Below are positions 7,991 to 15,703 of a stretch of DNA of 64,000 nucleotides, one piece after another. The stretch's first letter is position 1. Each line of letters opens with the position of its first letter. The notes beneath the pieces were generated by a model. The model did no database searches. It was not told where the DNA came from and was given only the letters and a program-made list of their open reading frames with translations. This stretch comes from an uncultured Bacilli bacterium (GTDB taxonomy: Bacteria; Bacillota_I; Bacilli_A; RF39; UBA660): contig CAKOIY010000001.1 in the NCBI GenBank assembly GCA_934087515.1, forward strand, positions 1-64,000, written 5' to 3'. The position numbers were made by a program, and so were the translations under genes.

Positions 7991-8314
7991 ATGGCTGAAA
8001 AAGATATGAATATGAGTCAAAAAAAAGTATTTAATAGGGGTGTTAGTGCAGGATACTTTAATATTGATGTAGAAGATGTGTCAGTTATGAATGTAGAAGT
8101 TAGAAATGTTTATGATTTAGGTTTGGAACATGGAAAAGAAAGGCTTAAAACAAAACAAATAAAAGGGGAACTTGATGATGCTTATAATGCTCAAAGAGAA
8201 GGGTATTTAGAAGTATTAAGAGCATGGGAAAATGATGGAGAAATAGTGTTTAAAGAGGGTGTTAAGACTTTGGATACTACTTCTTTAGGACATGGAGTAA
8301 GAGTACATAGATAA
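7991..8314 (+). CDS. Hypothetical 107-aa protein
   Basis: I do not recognise this protein. It is soluble and charged, with YDLGLEHGKERL and YNAQREGYLEVLRAWE segments that look like short amphipathic helices, and it has no cysteine, signal peptide or membrane span. The start follows TTTTTAGGAGGAAAAGAAT, a strong RBS. It forms a single-gene unit between the efp terminator and its own terminator. Base composition resembles its neighbours, so it is probably native. Confidence 0.6.
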   Translation: MAEKDMNMSQKKVFNRGVSAGYFNIDVEDVSVMNVEVRNVYDLGLEHGKERLKTKQIKGELDDAYNAQREGYLEVLRAWENDGEIVFKEGVKTLDTTSLGHGVRVHR

Positions 8315-8321
8315 AGGTGTG

Positions 8322-8352
8322 CCTCATTTCTTAGGAAATGGGGTTTTGTTTT
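8322..8352 (+). terminator. Rho-independent terminator
   Basis: A 9-bp stem (CCTCATTTC at 8322-8330, GAAATGGGG at 8335-8343; loop TTAG) is followed by TTTTGTTTT. Confidence 0.8.
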
Positions 8353-8445
8353 GAAAAAAAGTTTTATAATAATAAGAAAATGTTTGGAAACTTTTTTATT
8401 TAGTGATATTATTATATTAGTTTATTATAGAGGAGGGTTTATTTT

Positions 8446-10500
8446 ATGAAGAATAATCGTGCTTTTACTTTAGTTGAAATGTTAGCTGTTGTGGTTATAC
8501 TTGCTATTTTAGTGGGGCTTATTGTTCCTAGTGTTTCTGGTTATATTGCAGAGGGAAAGAAAGAATATAATATATCTTTGAAGAAACAGTTGTTACTTGC
8601 TGGAAAAAATTACTATTCTAGTAATAAAGAGAAGTTACCTACTAGGGTGAGTGTTGATGTTAGCAATTTTGTTACTGCTAAGGAGCTTTCTACTTCTAAA
8701 TATTTGTCTAAGGATTTAGTGGATTCTAATAAGAATAGTTGTATGGATGATAGTTATGTTGTTGCAAGGAATGATGGTACTGGTGTTAAATATTATTCTT
8801 GTTTGACTTGTGGTAGTAAGAGTTATTATTCTGGTGATGAGGAAAAGTATTGTAAGAAAATAGAACGTCCAAATATGAATGGAATTTCTTGTAGTATTGA
8901 TTCTAATACTGTTAAGAATACTGGTTATTCTGTTACTGCTGATGTAAAATATACTGGTAATATTGAAGAACTTTATACTGTTGATGGACATAAAGTTAGA
9001 CATACTCAAGTGCTGAGTACAGATAGTTCTAGTACTAAGGTTAAAACTATAAATATTAGTAATTATGGTGATAATTATGTTTATGTTGGTGCTAGTAATG
9101 GTAAGTTGTTGTGTGGTACTATAACTATTCCAAAACCTAGTGATTATGGTGTTATAAGTAAAGATATGTATTTGGTTGATAAGAGTGAATGTGATTCTGT
9201 TCGTGAAAATGGTATTAGTAAGGCTGATTTGAAGAGTGGAAAATATGAAAAATATACTGGGGATAATTGGACTAATAAGTGTATTTATGTTGATCTTAAA
9301 TATAAGTCTCTTAGTTTTAAGGAAAAATCTGTTAAATATAAACGAGATAATGCTAATGAAGATAAGTCTGTAACGATAAAAGATAAGCTTAAATATTTTG
9401 TAATAGATGCTATTAATGATAATGAAAAGGAACATTCTTGGGTTGTGAAGGGAACTTTAAATGATCCTCCATATAATGAGTCTAAAACTGATTTTAATAC
9501 TAAGATAGATATTACTTCTCCTAAGGTTATTGTTAAAAATTCTAGTAATGGTGTTTGGACTAATAAGAAAATTACTGTTGATATTACTGCAGAAGATGAG
9601 CTTTCAGGAATTAGGAAAATAGAGTATTCTATTGATAATGGTACGACTTGGACATCTCTTTCTGTTTCTGGTGATGATAAGAAGAAAACTGCTAAAGTTG
9701 TATTTGATAATACTGAAAACAAAAAATTTAATATGTTAGTTAAGGCTGTTGATAATACTGGTAATATTGGTAATGCATTTACTCCTATAAAATTGGATGT
9801 TACTCCTCCTAGTGTTACTATTTCTAGTTCTAATACTAATTGGACTAAGAATAATGTAACTGTTTCTAGTACTGCTTCTGATAGTCATAGTGGTATTGAA
9901 AGTATAGAATATTCAAAGGATGGTAAGACTTGGTCAACACTTGTTAATGCTACATCTGGTTCTAAGACTTATAGTAGTACTGTGAATGAATATATGTATG
10001 TTAGAGCTAAGGATAAGGCTGGTAATTATAGTAGTAGTAAGAATACTCTTGTTAGAATAGATAAATTACCTCCTAATTCTCCTTATATAAGTACTATTAG
10101 TTTTGAAAAATCTGTTATTAGTGGTAGACATAATTGTTCGGGAGTTGGTGGTACTCAAAGTAATGTCTCTTGTAATGTATGTATATTGTTTACTAAATAT
10201 AAAGCATATGGTTTTTCTGCTCCTAGAACATATTCTGATGTTGGTGGTAGTGGTGTAGATTATCAACAAAATACTTGGAACCATAATGGTAATGCTAGGA
10301 CATACACTAGTTGGGGTAGTTCAGCTGGTTGGAGTTGGAGAGCTAATAATAATCATTATATGAATTATGTATGGATTGATTTTGGTTCAAGAGTTGTAGA
10401 TAAGGTTGGTAATGTTGGGTATCATACAATAGTACATTATAGGATTTATGATACTGATAAGAGATCTGCTTATGATGCTTGCGTTGATGCTTATATATAA
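8446..10500 (+). CDS. Giant prepilin-like surface protein with Ig-like modules
   Basis: The 684-aa protein starts with a class III (prepilin) signal: basic leader, then AFTLVEMLAVVVILAIL with Glu11 at +5 of the mature form. The residue before the cleavage site is Ala6 rather than the usual Gly. After the pilin helix comes a head domain (to ~140) shared with the products of 49134-51263 and 51357-53039, marked by KKQLLLAGKNYYSSNK and a CLTCG cysteine pair. Two Ig-like modules follow (starting near 355 and 451, each with SGI...EYS and WT motifs), then a Trp/Tyr-rich C-terminal domain (~540-684). Typical major pilins are 150-200 aa, so this resembles a pilus tip adhesin. Assembly could use the GspE ATPase at 58190-59890. 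Confidence 0.85.
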   Translation: MKNNRAFTLVEMLAVVVILAILVGLIVPSVSGYIAEGKKEYNISLKKQLLLAGKNYYSSNKEKLPTRVSVDVSNFVTAKELSTSKYLSKDLVDSNKNSCMDDSYVVARNDGTGVKYYSCLTCGSKSYYSGDEEKYCKKIERPNMNGISCSIDSNTVKNTGYSVTADVKYTGNIEELYTVDGHKVRHTQVLSTDSSSTKVKTINISNYGDNYVYVGASNGKLLCGTITIPKPSDYGVISKDMYLVDKSECDSVRENGISKADLKSGKYEKYTGDNWTNKCIYVDLKYKSLSFKEKSVKYKRDNANEDKSVTIKDKLKYFVIDAINDNEKEHSWVVKGTLNDPPYNESKTDFNTKIDITSPKVIVKNSSNGVWTNKKITVDITAEDELSGIRKIEYSIDNGTTWTSLSVSGDDKKKTAKVVFDNTENKKFNMLVKAVDNTGNIGNAFTPIKLDVTPPSVTISSSNTNWTKNNVTVSSTASDSHSGIESIEYSKDGKTWSTLVNATSGSKTYSSTVNEYMYVRAKDKAGNYSSSKNTLVRIDKLPPNSPYISTISFEKSVISGRHNCSGVGGTQSNVSCNVCILFTKYKAYGFSAPRTYSDVGGSGVDYQQNTWNHNGNARTYTSWGSSAGWSWRANNNHYMNYVWIDFGSRVVDKVGNVGYHTIVHYRIYDTDKRSAYDACVDAYI

Positions 10501-10508
10501 AATAAATT

Positions 10509-10533
10509 GGTTACTTTATGTAACCTTTTTTTT
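10509..10533 (+). terminator. Rho-independent terminator
   Basis: GGTTAC (10509-10514) and GTAACC (10520-10525) form a perfect stem with loop TTTAT, followed by eight T. Confidence 0.9.
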
Positions 10534-10592
10534 GGTTTGTTTTTTGTATAATTTTTATTTTTGTACATATATTTTATCAGGAGGAGAGCATT

Positions 10593-11102
10593 ATGGTTAA
10601 TAAACAAGGGTTATGGTTTTTAACTTTATTTAGTTTAATATTGGTACTTAGTATTTATTATATAACCATGCCAAATGAAATATTTAAGAGTGAAGAGGTT
10701 GTAGCAAATGATAATGATACAAAAGATGATAAAGATACTTCAGAGGTTAATAGTCAGAATACAAGTTATATAGAGACTTTAAAGGTTGAGCTGGATTCGG
10801 AAAGAGCAGAGATTTTGAATACTTTAGAAGAAATTTTAAATGATAATTCTAAGAGTAGTTCTGAAAAGAATAAAGCTTATGAACAGATGAAAGAGATTAA
10901 TAATTTAAAAGCTAGTGAGGAACAACTAGTTAAGACTATTAAAGAGGAGTATAAACTTGATGCTTATGTAAAACAAGAGGATTCTAAGATTGAAGTTGTA
11001 ATTGATAGTAAGGAACATGATGTTAAATTAGCAAATAAGATAATGCGTACTATTCAGAGTGATTTTAATGAACCAATGAGTATATCTGTTAAATTTTCTT
11101 AA
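10593..11102 (+). CDS. spoIIIAH: Stage III sporulation protein AH family
   Basis: The 169-aa protein has the SpoIIIAH layout: an N-terminal membrane segment (WFLTLFSLILVLSIYYI), a linker rich in Asn and Asp, and a C-terminal EscJ/YscJ-like domain with ASEEQLVKTIKEEYKLDAYVK. In Bacillus SpoIIIAH in the mother-cell membrane pairs with forespore SpoIIQ to make the intercellular channel. The strong RBS AGGAGGAG precedes ATG 10593. A CATATATT element upstream, with GTATAAT 13 bases before it, could be a sigma-E promoter. Unusually the gene is alone: no spoIIIAA-AG precede it. The neighbours gerE and gerM support a sporulation role. Confidence 0.82.
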   Translation: MVNKQGLWFLTLFSLILVLSIYYITMPNEIFKSEEVVANDNDTKDDKDTSEVNSQNTSYIETLKVELDSERAEILNTLEEILNDNSKSSSEKNKAYEQMKEINNLKASEEQLVKTIKEEYKLDAYVKQEDSKIEVVIDSKEHDVKLANKIMRTIQSDFNEPMSISVKFS

Positions 11103-11120
11103 AATAGGTGTTTTTCTTTC

Positions 11121-11148
11121 ACAATAGTTTTATATGTGTCATAAGATA
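11121..11148 (+). promoter_or_regulatory. Candidate sigma-K promoter of gerE
   Basis: AC at 11121-11122, 17 bp, then CATAAGATA at 11140-11148 matches the sigma-K pattern AC-N17-CATANNNTA exactly. In Bacillus gerE is transcribed by sigma-K. Transcription would start near 11155, which excludes the in-frame ATG at 11151 as start codon. Confidence 0.55.
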
Positions 11149-11192
11149 ATATGAAATATAAAACCACCCAAGACCTAGAAAGTGAGGGAAAA

Positions 11193-11402
11193 ATGAGAGA
11201 AAAGTCTATACTTACTAAGAGAGAAAAGGAAGTTTTTCTATTACTTGTTGAGAATAAGACTACTAAAGATATTGCTTTAGAACTTGGTATAAGTGAAAAA
11301 ACTGTTAGAAATCATGTTTCTAATGTTATGCAGAAACTTGGTGTTAAGGGTAGGGCTTCGGCAGTAGTAGAGCTTCTTAAGTTAAATGAAATTACTCTTT
11401 AG
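11193..11402 (+). CDS. gerE: Late mother-cell sporulation regulator GerE
   Basis: This 69-aa LuxR-type DNA-binding protein has no receiver domain. The stretches LTKREKEVFLLLV, SEKTVRNHVSNVMQKLGVKGR and AVVELLKL are very close to Bacillus GerE, which is also about 74 aa. GerE activates and represses spore-coat genes late in the mother cell. ATG 11193 has GAGGG 5 bases upstream, while the upstream in-frame ATG 11151 lies before the predicted +1 and lacks an RBS. gerM follows, as it does nearby in Bacillus. A terminator overlaps the stop. Confidence 0.92.
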   Translation: MREKSILTKREKEVFLLLVENKTTKDIALELGISEKTVRNHVSNVMQKLGVKGRASAVVELLKLNEITL

Positions 11403-11428
11403 ACATGTATAAAGTTACATGTCTTTTC
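11400..11428 (+). terminator. Rho-independent terminator of gerE
   Basis: A 9-bp stem (AGACATGTA at 11401-11409, TACATGTCT at 11416-11424) begins inside the stop codon and is followed by TTT. Confidence 0.75.
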
Positions 11429-11451
11429 ATATTGTTTAATAGAGGGATATT

Positions 11452-12366
11452 ATGTTGAGAAGGAAAGCAATTAATAGAATATTTTTTTCTACTATAATAT
11501 TTTTTATAGTTTTTACTCTTTATAGTATGAAATTTGTTGATAAGGTTGTTACTAGTGATAATAGTAAAGATAAGGTTAATGAGGAGATTATTTATACTTT
11601 AAATAGTGATAATTATATATCTAAGACTAGTGTTTATGTGAGTAAGGTTTTGTCCTTGGAGGATAGGGTTAGGGAGAAGTTAGAGATTATGGTTAAGGAT
11701 AATGATAAAAATGTTCTTTTGCCTAGTTATTTTAAACCTATTTTACCTCAAAATACTAGAGTTTTGGATGTTGTGGTAGAAGATTGTTTAATAAAGGTAT
11801 ATTTTTCTAAAGAGCTTAATAATATTAATAAGGAACAGTCTGAGAGAATGATTGAGGCTATAGTGTATACTGTTACAGATGAAAATATTTTAGGTATTGA
11901 GATATATGTTAATGGGCAGATGTTAAAGTATGTTCCTAATACTAGGAAGGTTCTTCCTACTATACTTACAAAAGATATTGGAATAAATAAGTCTTATGAT
12001 ATTAATGCTAGTAATGATATATCTAAGGTTGTTATGATGTATTATACAAATGATAATGATAATTATTATGAAGTTCCTGTTACTAAGTATGTTAATGATG
12101 ATAGGGAGAAATTAGAGATTATTTTTGATGAGTTTGGTAAGATGAGTTATGATAAGAGTTTGATTAGTATGGTGGAAGGAATTAATGTTCTTGATTATAG
12201 TATTTTGGATGATAGAATAGTTATTGATGTTAATAAGGAACTTAATAAGGAGGAACAGAACTTAGTTTTTAAGTCTATTTTTAGTAATTATGGTGCTAAA
12301 AGTATTGATCTTTTGGTAAATGGTGAAAAAAAAGTTAAAAAAACAAGAAATGCACTTGAAAATTAA
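11452..12366 (+). CDS. gerM: GerM-like sporulation/germination protein
   Basis: The 304-aa protein has an N-terminal membrane segment (about 8-26) and two GerMN-type domains. Each contains a pattern like L.V..ED..I.VYFSKELN and LDYSILDDRIVIDVNKELN, in which a short beta segment precedes IDVNKELN/VYFSKELN. GerM is needed for asymmetric-septum peptidoglycan work and germination in Bacillus, where it is a lipoprotein. Here the N-terminus has no lipobox cysteine, so it is probably anchored by an uncleaved helix. Its position after gerE supports the name. The tRNA promoter at 12356 lies inside its last codons. Confidence 0.82.
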   Translation: MLRRKAINRIFFSTIIFFIVFTLYSMKFVDKVVTSDNSKDKVNEEIIYTLNSDNYISKTSVYVSKVLSLEDRVREKLEIMVKDNDKNVLLPSYFKPILPQNTRVLDVVVEDCLIKVYFSKELNNINKEQSERMIEAIVYTVTDENILGIEIYVNGQMLKYVPNTRKVLPTILTKDIGINKSYDINASNDISKVVMMYYTNDNDNYYEVPVTKYVNDDREKLEIIFDEFGKMSYDKSLISMVEGINVLDYSILDDRIVIDVNKELNKEEQNLVFKSIFSNYGAKSIDLLVNGEKKVKKTRNALEN

Positions 12367-12384
12367 ACTTTTATATTGTATAAT
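12356..12384 (+). promoter_or_regulatory. Promoter of the tRNA-Arg/tRNA-Pro unit
   Basis: TTGAAA at 12356-12361 and TATAAT at 12379-12384, exactly 17 bp apart, overlap the 3' end of gerM; the first tRNA starts 31 bp later. Confidence 0.75.
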
Positions 12385-12414
12385 TAAGAAGCATTGGTTA
12401 ATTAATGTTTATGC

Positions 12415-12491
12415 GTCCTGGTAGCTCAGCAGGATAGAGCAATGGCCTTCTAAGCCATCGGTCAGGGGTTCGAATCCCTTCCAGGACGCCA
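12415..12491 (+). tRNA. tRNA-Arg (anticodon TCT)
   Basis: Acceptor GTCCTGG/CCAGGAC, D arm GCTC...GAGC, anticodon stem ATGGC/GCCAT around loop CTTCTAA (anticodon TCT, reads AGA), T arm AGGGG-TTCGAAT-CCCTT, and an encoded CCA. AGA is the main Arg codon expected in such AT-rich DNA. Confidence 0.96.
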
Positions 12492-12495
12492 TAAT

Positions 12496-12572
12496 CGGGA
12501 AGTGGCTCAACTTGGTAGAGCACTTGGTTTGGGACCAAGGGGTTGCAGGTTCAAATCCTGTCTTCCCGACCA
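12496..12572 (+). tRNA. tRNA-Pro (anticodon TGG)
   Basis: Acceptor CGGGAAG/CTTCCCG, anticodon stem CTTGG/CCAAG around loop TTTGGGA (anticodon TGG), T arm GCAGG-TTCAAAT-CCTGT, and an encoded CCA. It follows tRNA-Arg by four bases and shares its promoter. Confidence 0.96.
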
Positions 12573-12586
12573 TTATGTTATTACAG

Positions 12587-12612
12587 CTCTTGTTTATCAA
12601 GAGTTTTTATTT
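12587..12612 (+). terminator. Terminator of the tRNA unit
   Basis: CTCTTG (12587-12592) and CAAGAG (12598-12603) form a stem with loop TTTAT, followed by TTTTTATTTT. Confidence 0.85.
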
Positions 12613-12631
12613 TATTTAAAAAGGTGATTAT

Positions 12632-12874
12632 GTGGAAAATGGGAAGTGTTTTACTAAACAAGATGTATGTAGTCATGAATTTATAGAACTTTGTGAGGAA
12701 ACTTCTAAAACATATGATGGGTATTATTTAGATGTTAAGAAGTATAAGTATGGAGAGATGTATAAGCTTTATATTTGTAAGAAATGTAGTAAGATAGTAT
12801 GCGTTGATTTTAATATTAATGATAGGAGTCCTGTTGTAGAGTTTGAGAGGAAGAATAAAGTTAGGAAAAGATAA
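12632..12874 (+). CDS. Hypothetical 80-aa protein with a zinc-ribbon-like cysteine set
   Basis: GTG 12632 follows AAGGTGATT. The protein has Cys6 and a CSHEFIELC segment near the N-terminus, and ICKKCSKIVC in the second half, a spacing that could hold one zinc ion in a small ribbon. The rest is basic (ends KNKVRKR), which would suit nucleic acid or ribosome contact. I do not recognise the family. It lies between the tRNAs and uppS, and base composition matches its neighbours. Confidence 0.6.
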   Translation: MENGKCFTKQDVCSHEFIELCEETSKTYDGYYLDVKKYKYGEMYKLYICKKCSKIVCVDFNINDRSPVVEFERKNKVRKR

Positions 12875-12959
12875 AGTGTAAAGTTTTGGATAAGTTTTAT
12901 GTTTTGTCTTTTTTATTGGTTTATTTTTTAGTAAAATATAATTTTATGAGAGGTGTTTT

Positions 12960-13661
12960 ATGAATAAATTAAATCATGTTGCAATTATTGTTGATGGAAA
13001 TGGAAGATGGGCTAAGGAAAGGGGTAAGTCTAGAAGTGAAGGTCATTTGGAGGGTTCTAAGGTTTTGGAAAAGCTTATTTTTCATGTTTCTGATAATACT
13101 GAGATAAAGTATCTTAGTTTATATGTTTTTTCTACTGAGAATTTTAAGAGAGATAAGTCTGAGGTTGATTATTTGATGAGTTTGTTTATTAAGTGGTTTA
13201 AGAAAAGTAAAAGACTTTACAAAGATAAAAATATTAAGATTTTGTTTTCAGGGAGGAAGGAACCTTTAAGTGATAAGGTTTATAACTCGATGAAGGAACT
13301 TGAAAGAGATACTAGGGATAATAATGGTTTGGTGGTTAATTTTTGTCTTAATTATGGTGGTAGGGCTGAAATAGTTGATGCTACTAAGATGATTGTTAAT
13401 GATGTTAGTTGTGGTAATATTAGTGTCTCTGATATAGATGAGGATTTGTTTAGTAAATATTTATATAATGAGCTTCCTGATGTTGATTATTTAATTAGGA
13501 CTAGTGGTGAGCAAAGGATAAGTAATTTTTTGTTATGGGAGATTTCTTATGCTGAGTTTTGCTTTGTTGATAGTTATTTTCCTGATTTTGATATTTATGA
13601 GTTTGATAGGGTTATTGAGGAGTATTATTCTAGAAATAGAAGATTTGGTGGTGTAAAGTAG
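12960..13661 (+). CDS. uppS: Undecaprenyl diphosphate synthase
   Basis: This cis-prenyltransferase (233 aa) condenses isopentenyl diphosphate onto farnesyl diphosphate to make the C55 lipid carrier for wall synthesis. It shows the IVDGNGRWA motif with catalytic Asp12, SLYVFSTENF, NYGGRAEIVDA and the C-terminal RTSGEQRISNFLLWE (from residue 180). Its length is slightly below the usual 245-260. AGAGGTG precedes ATG 12960. Normally uppS is followed by cdsA and dxr; those are absent here and an unrelated cassette follows. Confidence 0.95.
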   Translation: MNKLNHVAIIVDGNGRWAKERGKSRSEGHLEGSKVLEKLIFHVSDNTEIKYLSLYVFSTENFKRDKSEVDYLMSLFIKWFKKSKRLYKDKNIKILFSGRKEPLSDKVYNSMKELERDTRDNNGLVVNFCLNYGGRAEIVDATKMIVNDVSCGNISVSDIDEDLFSKYLYNELPDVDYLIRTSGEQRISNFLLWEISYAEFCFVDSYFPDFDIYEFDRVIEEYYSRNRRFGGVK

Positions 13662-13734
13662 TAGTAAAAAGTAATTTTTCTTGTTTTTCTTCTTTTAAAA
13701 ATATTTTATTTATGGTATCATTTAGATAAGGTAT

Positions 13735-13762
13735 TGCAATTATATCGTTTTTGTGGTATAAT
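13735..13762 (+). promoter_or_regulatory. Strong promoter of the repeat-protein cassette
   Basis: TTGCAA at 13735-13740 and TATAAT at 13757-13762 with an extended -10 TGG at 13754-13756. The in-frame ATG at 13763 would be at or before +1, so translation starts later, at GTG 13790. Confidence 0.75.
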
Positions 13763-13789
13763 ATGCGCGAATTAAGTGAGGTGTTTGAT

Positions 13790-15394
13790 GTGGGCGAAGA
13801 ATTGAAGAAGATTATAGATGATCCAAATCTTTCGAATGAAGAAATTGCTAAGCGTGTTAGGGAGACTTTAAATAAAAATTCTGAACAAGTGGTAGAGGAT
13901 AAAAGTAAAGAGGAACCTATTTCTGAACTTGAAAAAGCATTAAGTCCTGAGGAACTTAATTATTTAATTAGTGTTCTTGATGTTAGACAAGGAGATGTTC
14001 AAACTAATAATATAATTAAAAAACTTCAAGATAAAGGTGTTAATTTTACTATGGATGAGTTAGTTTCACTACTTGATAAGAAAAAAGAAGAACGTATGAG
14101 CAATAAAGAAGAATTTTTTAATGAACTTGAAAAAAGAATAAGTAAGGAAGATATGGAATATCTTTTGTCTGTTGATTTAGATAATCCTGGTTCAAAAATT
14201 AGTTATATTGCTGCTAGGGCTGGAGTTACTAATTATGAAGTTATTGAGCTTGCTAAGTATAGAAAAACACAAATGAAGGAGTATGAGAGACTTTCTATAT
14301 ATGATAAGGCCTTAAATGAACAAGATTTAAAGTATCTTATGGAAGCTAAGGATGTTAATCAAGCTGATTATGAGATAAATAATATACTTGTTAGACTTAG
14401 AAAACAAGGTATTGATGCTAATTTAAAAGATTTAGCTAGTTTTATAGAGTATAAGAAGGGTGGTATTGATTTTTCTAAATTTGATTCAAATAAAGAACAA
14501 AATGAAAAAGAAAATACTAATGAAAAGGATGTAAAAAAGGATAAGCCTGTATCAAAAGAAGATTTATATAAAGAATATCTTGAGATTGACAAGAGAATCA
14601 ATGAGATTGAAAGTATAATGAGAGAGGCTCTTGAAACTAAGAAGAAGGTTTCTGATGAGCTTGTTGCTGAAAGGAATAGACTTCTTGATAGAAAAAGAGA
14701 ATTAGTGCCTCAAATTAAAGATATGCTTAATATAAATGATAAGAAAAAGAAACCTAGAGATTTAAGTGATTACGTTGAAGAACAAAAGCAAGAGAAAGAA
14801 AAGCAAGAAGAACAAAAGGCTGATGATAATGAAATAGTTAGTGAAAGAGATGGTTCTTTCTTATCTAAGGCTAAAGGTTTTATTGATAAAGTAAAGAATT
14901 TATCTACTAAAGGAAAGATAATTGGTCTTGCAGGACTTGCTGCGGCTGGAGTAATTACTGCTGGTGTATATATGGCTATGAAACATGGCGATGTTCAAAC
15001 ACTTAATGATGCTCTTCATCAAGCAGGTATGCATATTCAAGATGCTGCCAATCAACTTAATCCTGATCCAAGTGGAATTGATCCTAGTACTATAGGGCAA
15101 CATATAGATACTACTTTTGTTTCAAGTGGGGATGCTGCTAATTATGCACATGCGTTAAAACCAATTGAGGAGTATTTTCAATATGATATTCAAAATTTAG
15201 TTGATTCACATAATAATATTATTCCTGCTCATGGTATGTCATATGATGAATTGATAGAACTTATAAAAAATGGTAATGACATTGCTTCTGTGCAAGTTGG
15301 TGGTGATGCTGCACATATTGATGGGCATCTTAATATTAATGATATTCTTAATGCATATGATGCAACAGTTAAGTCTGGAGGAGCGGTTAGATGA
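13790..15394 (+). CDS. Helical-repeat protein A with a membrane segment (cassette gene 1)
   Basis: The 534-aa protein is of unrecognised family. The N-terminal half holds three copies of a ~45-residue helical module. Each has an acidic helix ending in YL, a polar link (best seen as AKDVNQADYEINNIL), a basic helix, and a last helix LKDLASFIEYKK. A charged coiled-coil region follows (EYLEIDKRINEIESIM and an EKQEEQK-type stretch), then one membrane segment (KIIGLAGLAAAGVITAGVY) and a His/Asp-rich C-terminal ~130 residues. GTG 13790 has AGTGAGGTG at good distance; the strong promoter excludes earlier starts. The stop overlaps the next ATG (ATGA). Gene 2 of the cassette carries a module ~90% identical in DNA. 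Confidence 0.7.
   Translation: MGEELKKIIDDPNLSNEEIAKRVRETLNKNSEQVVEDKSKEEPISELEKALSPEELNYLISVLDVRQGDVQTNNIIKKLQDKGVNFTMDELVSLLDKKKEERMSNKEEFFNELEKRISKEDMEYLLSVDLDNPGSKISYIAARAGVTNYEVIELAKYRKTQMKEYERLSIYDKALNEQDLKYLMEAKDVNQADYEINNILVRLRKQGIDANLKDLASFIEYKKGGIDFSKFDSNKEQNEKENTNEKDVKKDKPVSKEDLYKEYLEIDKRINEIESIMREALETKKKVSDELVAERNRLLDRKRELVPQIKDMLNINDKKKKPRDLSDYVEEQKQEKEKQEEQKADDNEIVSERDGSFLSKAKGFIDKVKNLSTKGKIIGLAGLAAAGVITAGVYMAMKHGDVQTLNDALHQAGMHIQDAANQLNPDPSGIDPSTIGQHIDTTFVSSGDAANYAHALKPIEEYFQYDIQNLVDSHNNIIPAHGMSYDELIELIKNGNDIASVQVGGDAAHIDGHLNINDILNAYDATVKSGGAVR
14345..14459 (+). repeat. 115-bp segment duplicated at 15860-15974 (copy 1)
   Basis: By hand count the two 115-bp segments differ at 11 positions and need no gaps. 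They encode the best-conserved helical module in cassette genes 1 and 2, so they reflect recent duplication or gene conversion between the paralogues. Confidence 0.8.
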
Positions 15395-15624
15395 AAGATA
15401 AGATAATTACTTTAGGAAATGGTAAAGAGTTTTTAATAGTTGATGTTTGTAGATATAATGGTATTGACTATTGCTTGGTGTGTGAAGTAGTTAATAATGA
15501 TACTACTGATTCGTTTGGAGTTATTAGAATTGATGAAATTGATGGTAAGCGAAAAATAACTGTTATTGAAGATGAAAATATTATTAAGAATGTATTTGCT
15601 ATAGTTGAAAAGAATTTTAGTTAG
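15391..15624 (+). CDS. Small partner protein of cassette gene 1
   Basis: The 77-aa acidic protein overlaps the end of gene 1 by four bases (ATGA), so the two are coupled. The pattern ITLGNGKEFLIVDVCRYNGIDYCLVCEV ... GVIRIDEIDGKRKITVIEDE reads as alternating short beta strands. It resembles the general shape of DUF1292-type small Bacillota proteins, as does the product of 17033-17284, although the two share little identity. I infer a role as obligatory partner of the repeat protein. Specific function unknown. Confidence 0.65.
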   Translation: MKDKIITLGNGKEFLIVDVCRYNGIDYCLVCEVVNNDTTDSFGVIRIDEIDGKRKITVIEDENIIKNVFAIVEKNFS

Positions 15625-15630
15625 ATTTTG

Positions 15631-15659
15631 TTGTGAAATTTATTTATTTATGTTATAAT
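15631..15659 (+). promoter_or_regulatory. Second promoter inside the cassette
   Basis: TTGTGA at 15631-15636, 17 bp, TATAAT at 15654-15659, with extended -10 TGT at 15651-15653. It drives cassette gene 3. Confidence 0.7.
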
Positions 15660-15703
15660 ACACGAAAAAGAGGGGTTCCCTTTGTGAGAGGAGATAATAA
15701 TTT

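Noticed and set aside
8716..9435. Minus-strand 239-aa frame inside the first giant prepilin
   Set aside because: Low-complexity Ile/Thr/Asn product without RBS, a shadow of T-rich coding sequence on the other strand.
12409..12600. Minus-strand 63-aa reading frame with GFEPATPWSQ and GFEPLTDGL
   Set aside because: It lies antisense to the tRNA-Arg and tRNA-Pro genes; such phrases are well-known translation artefacts of tRNA antisense strands.
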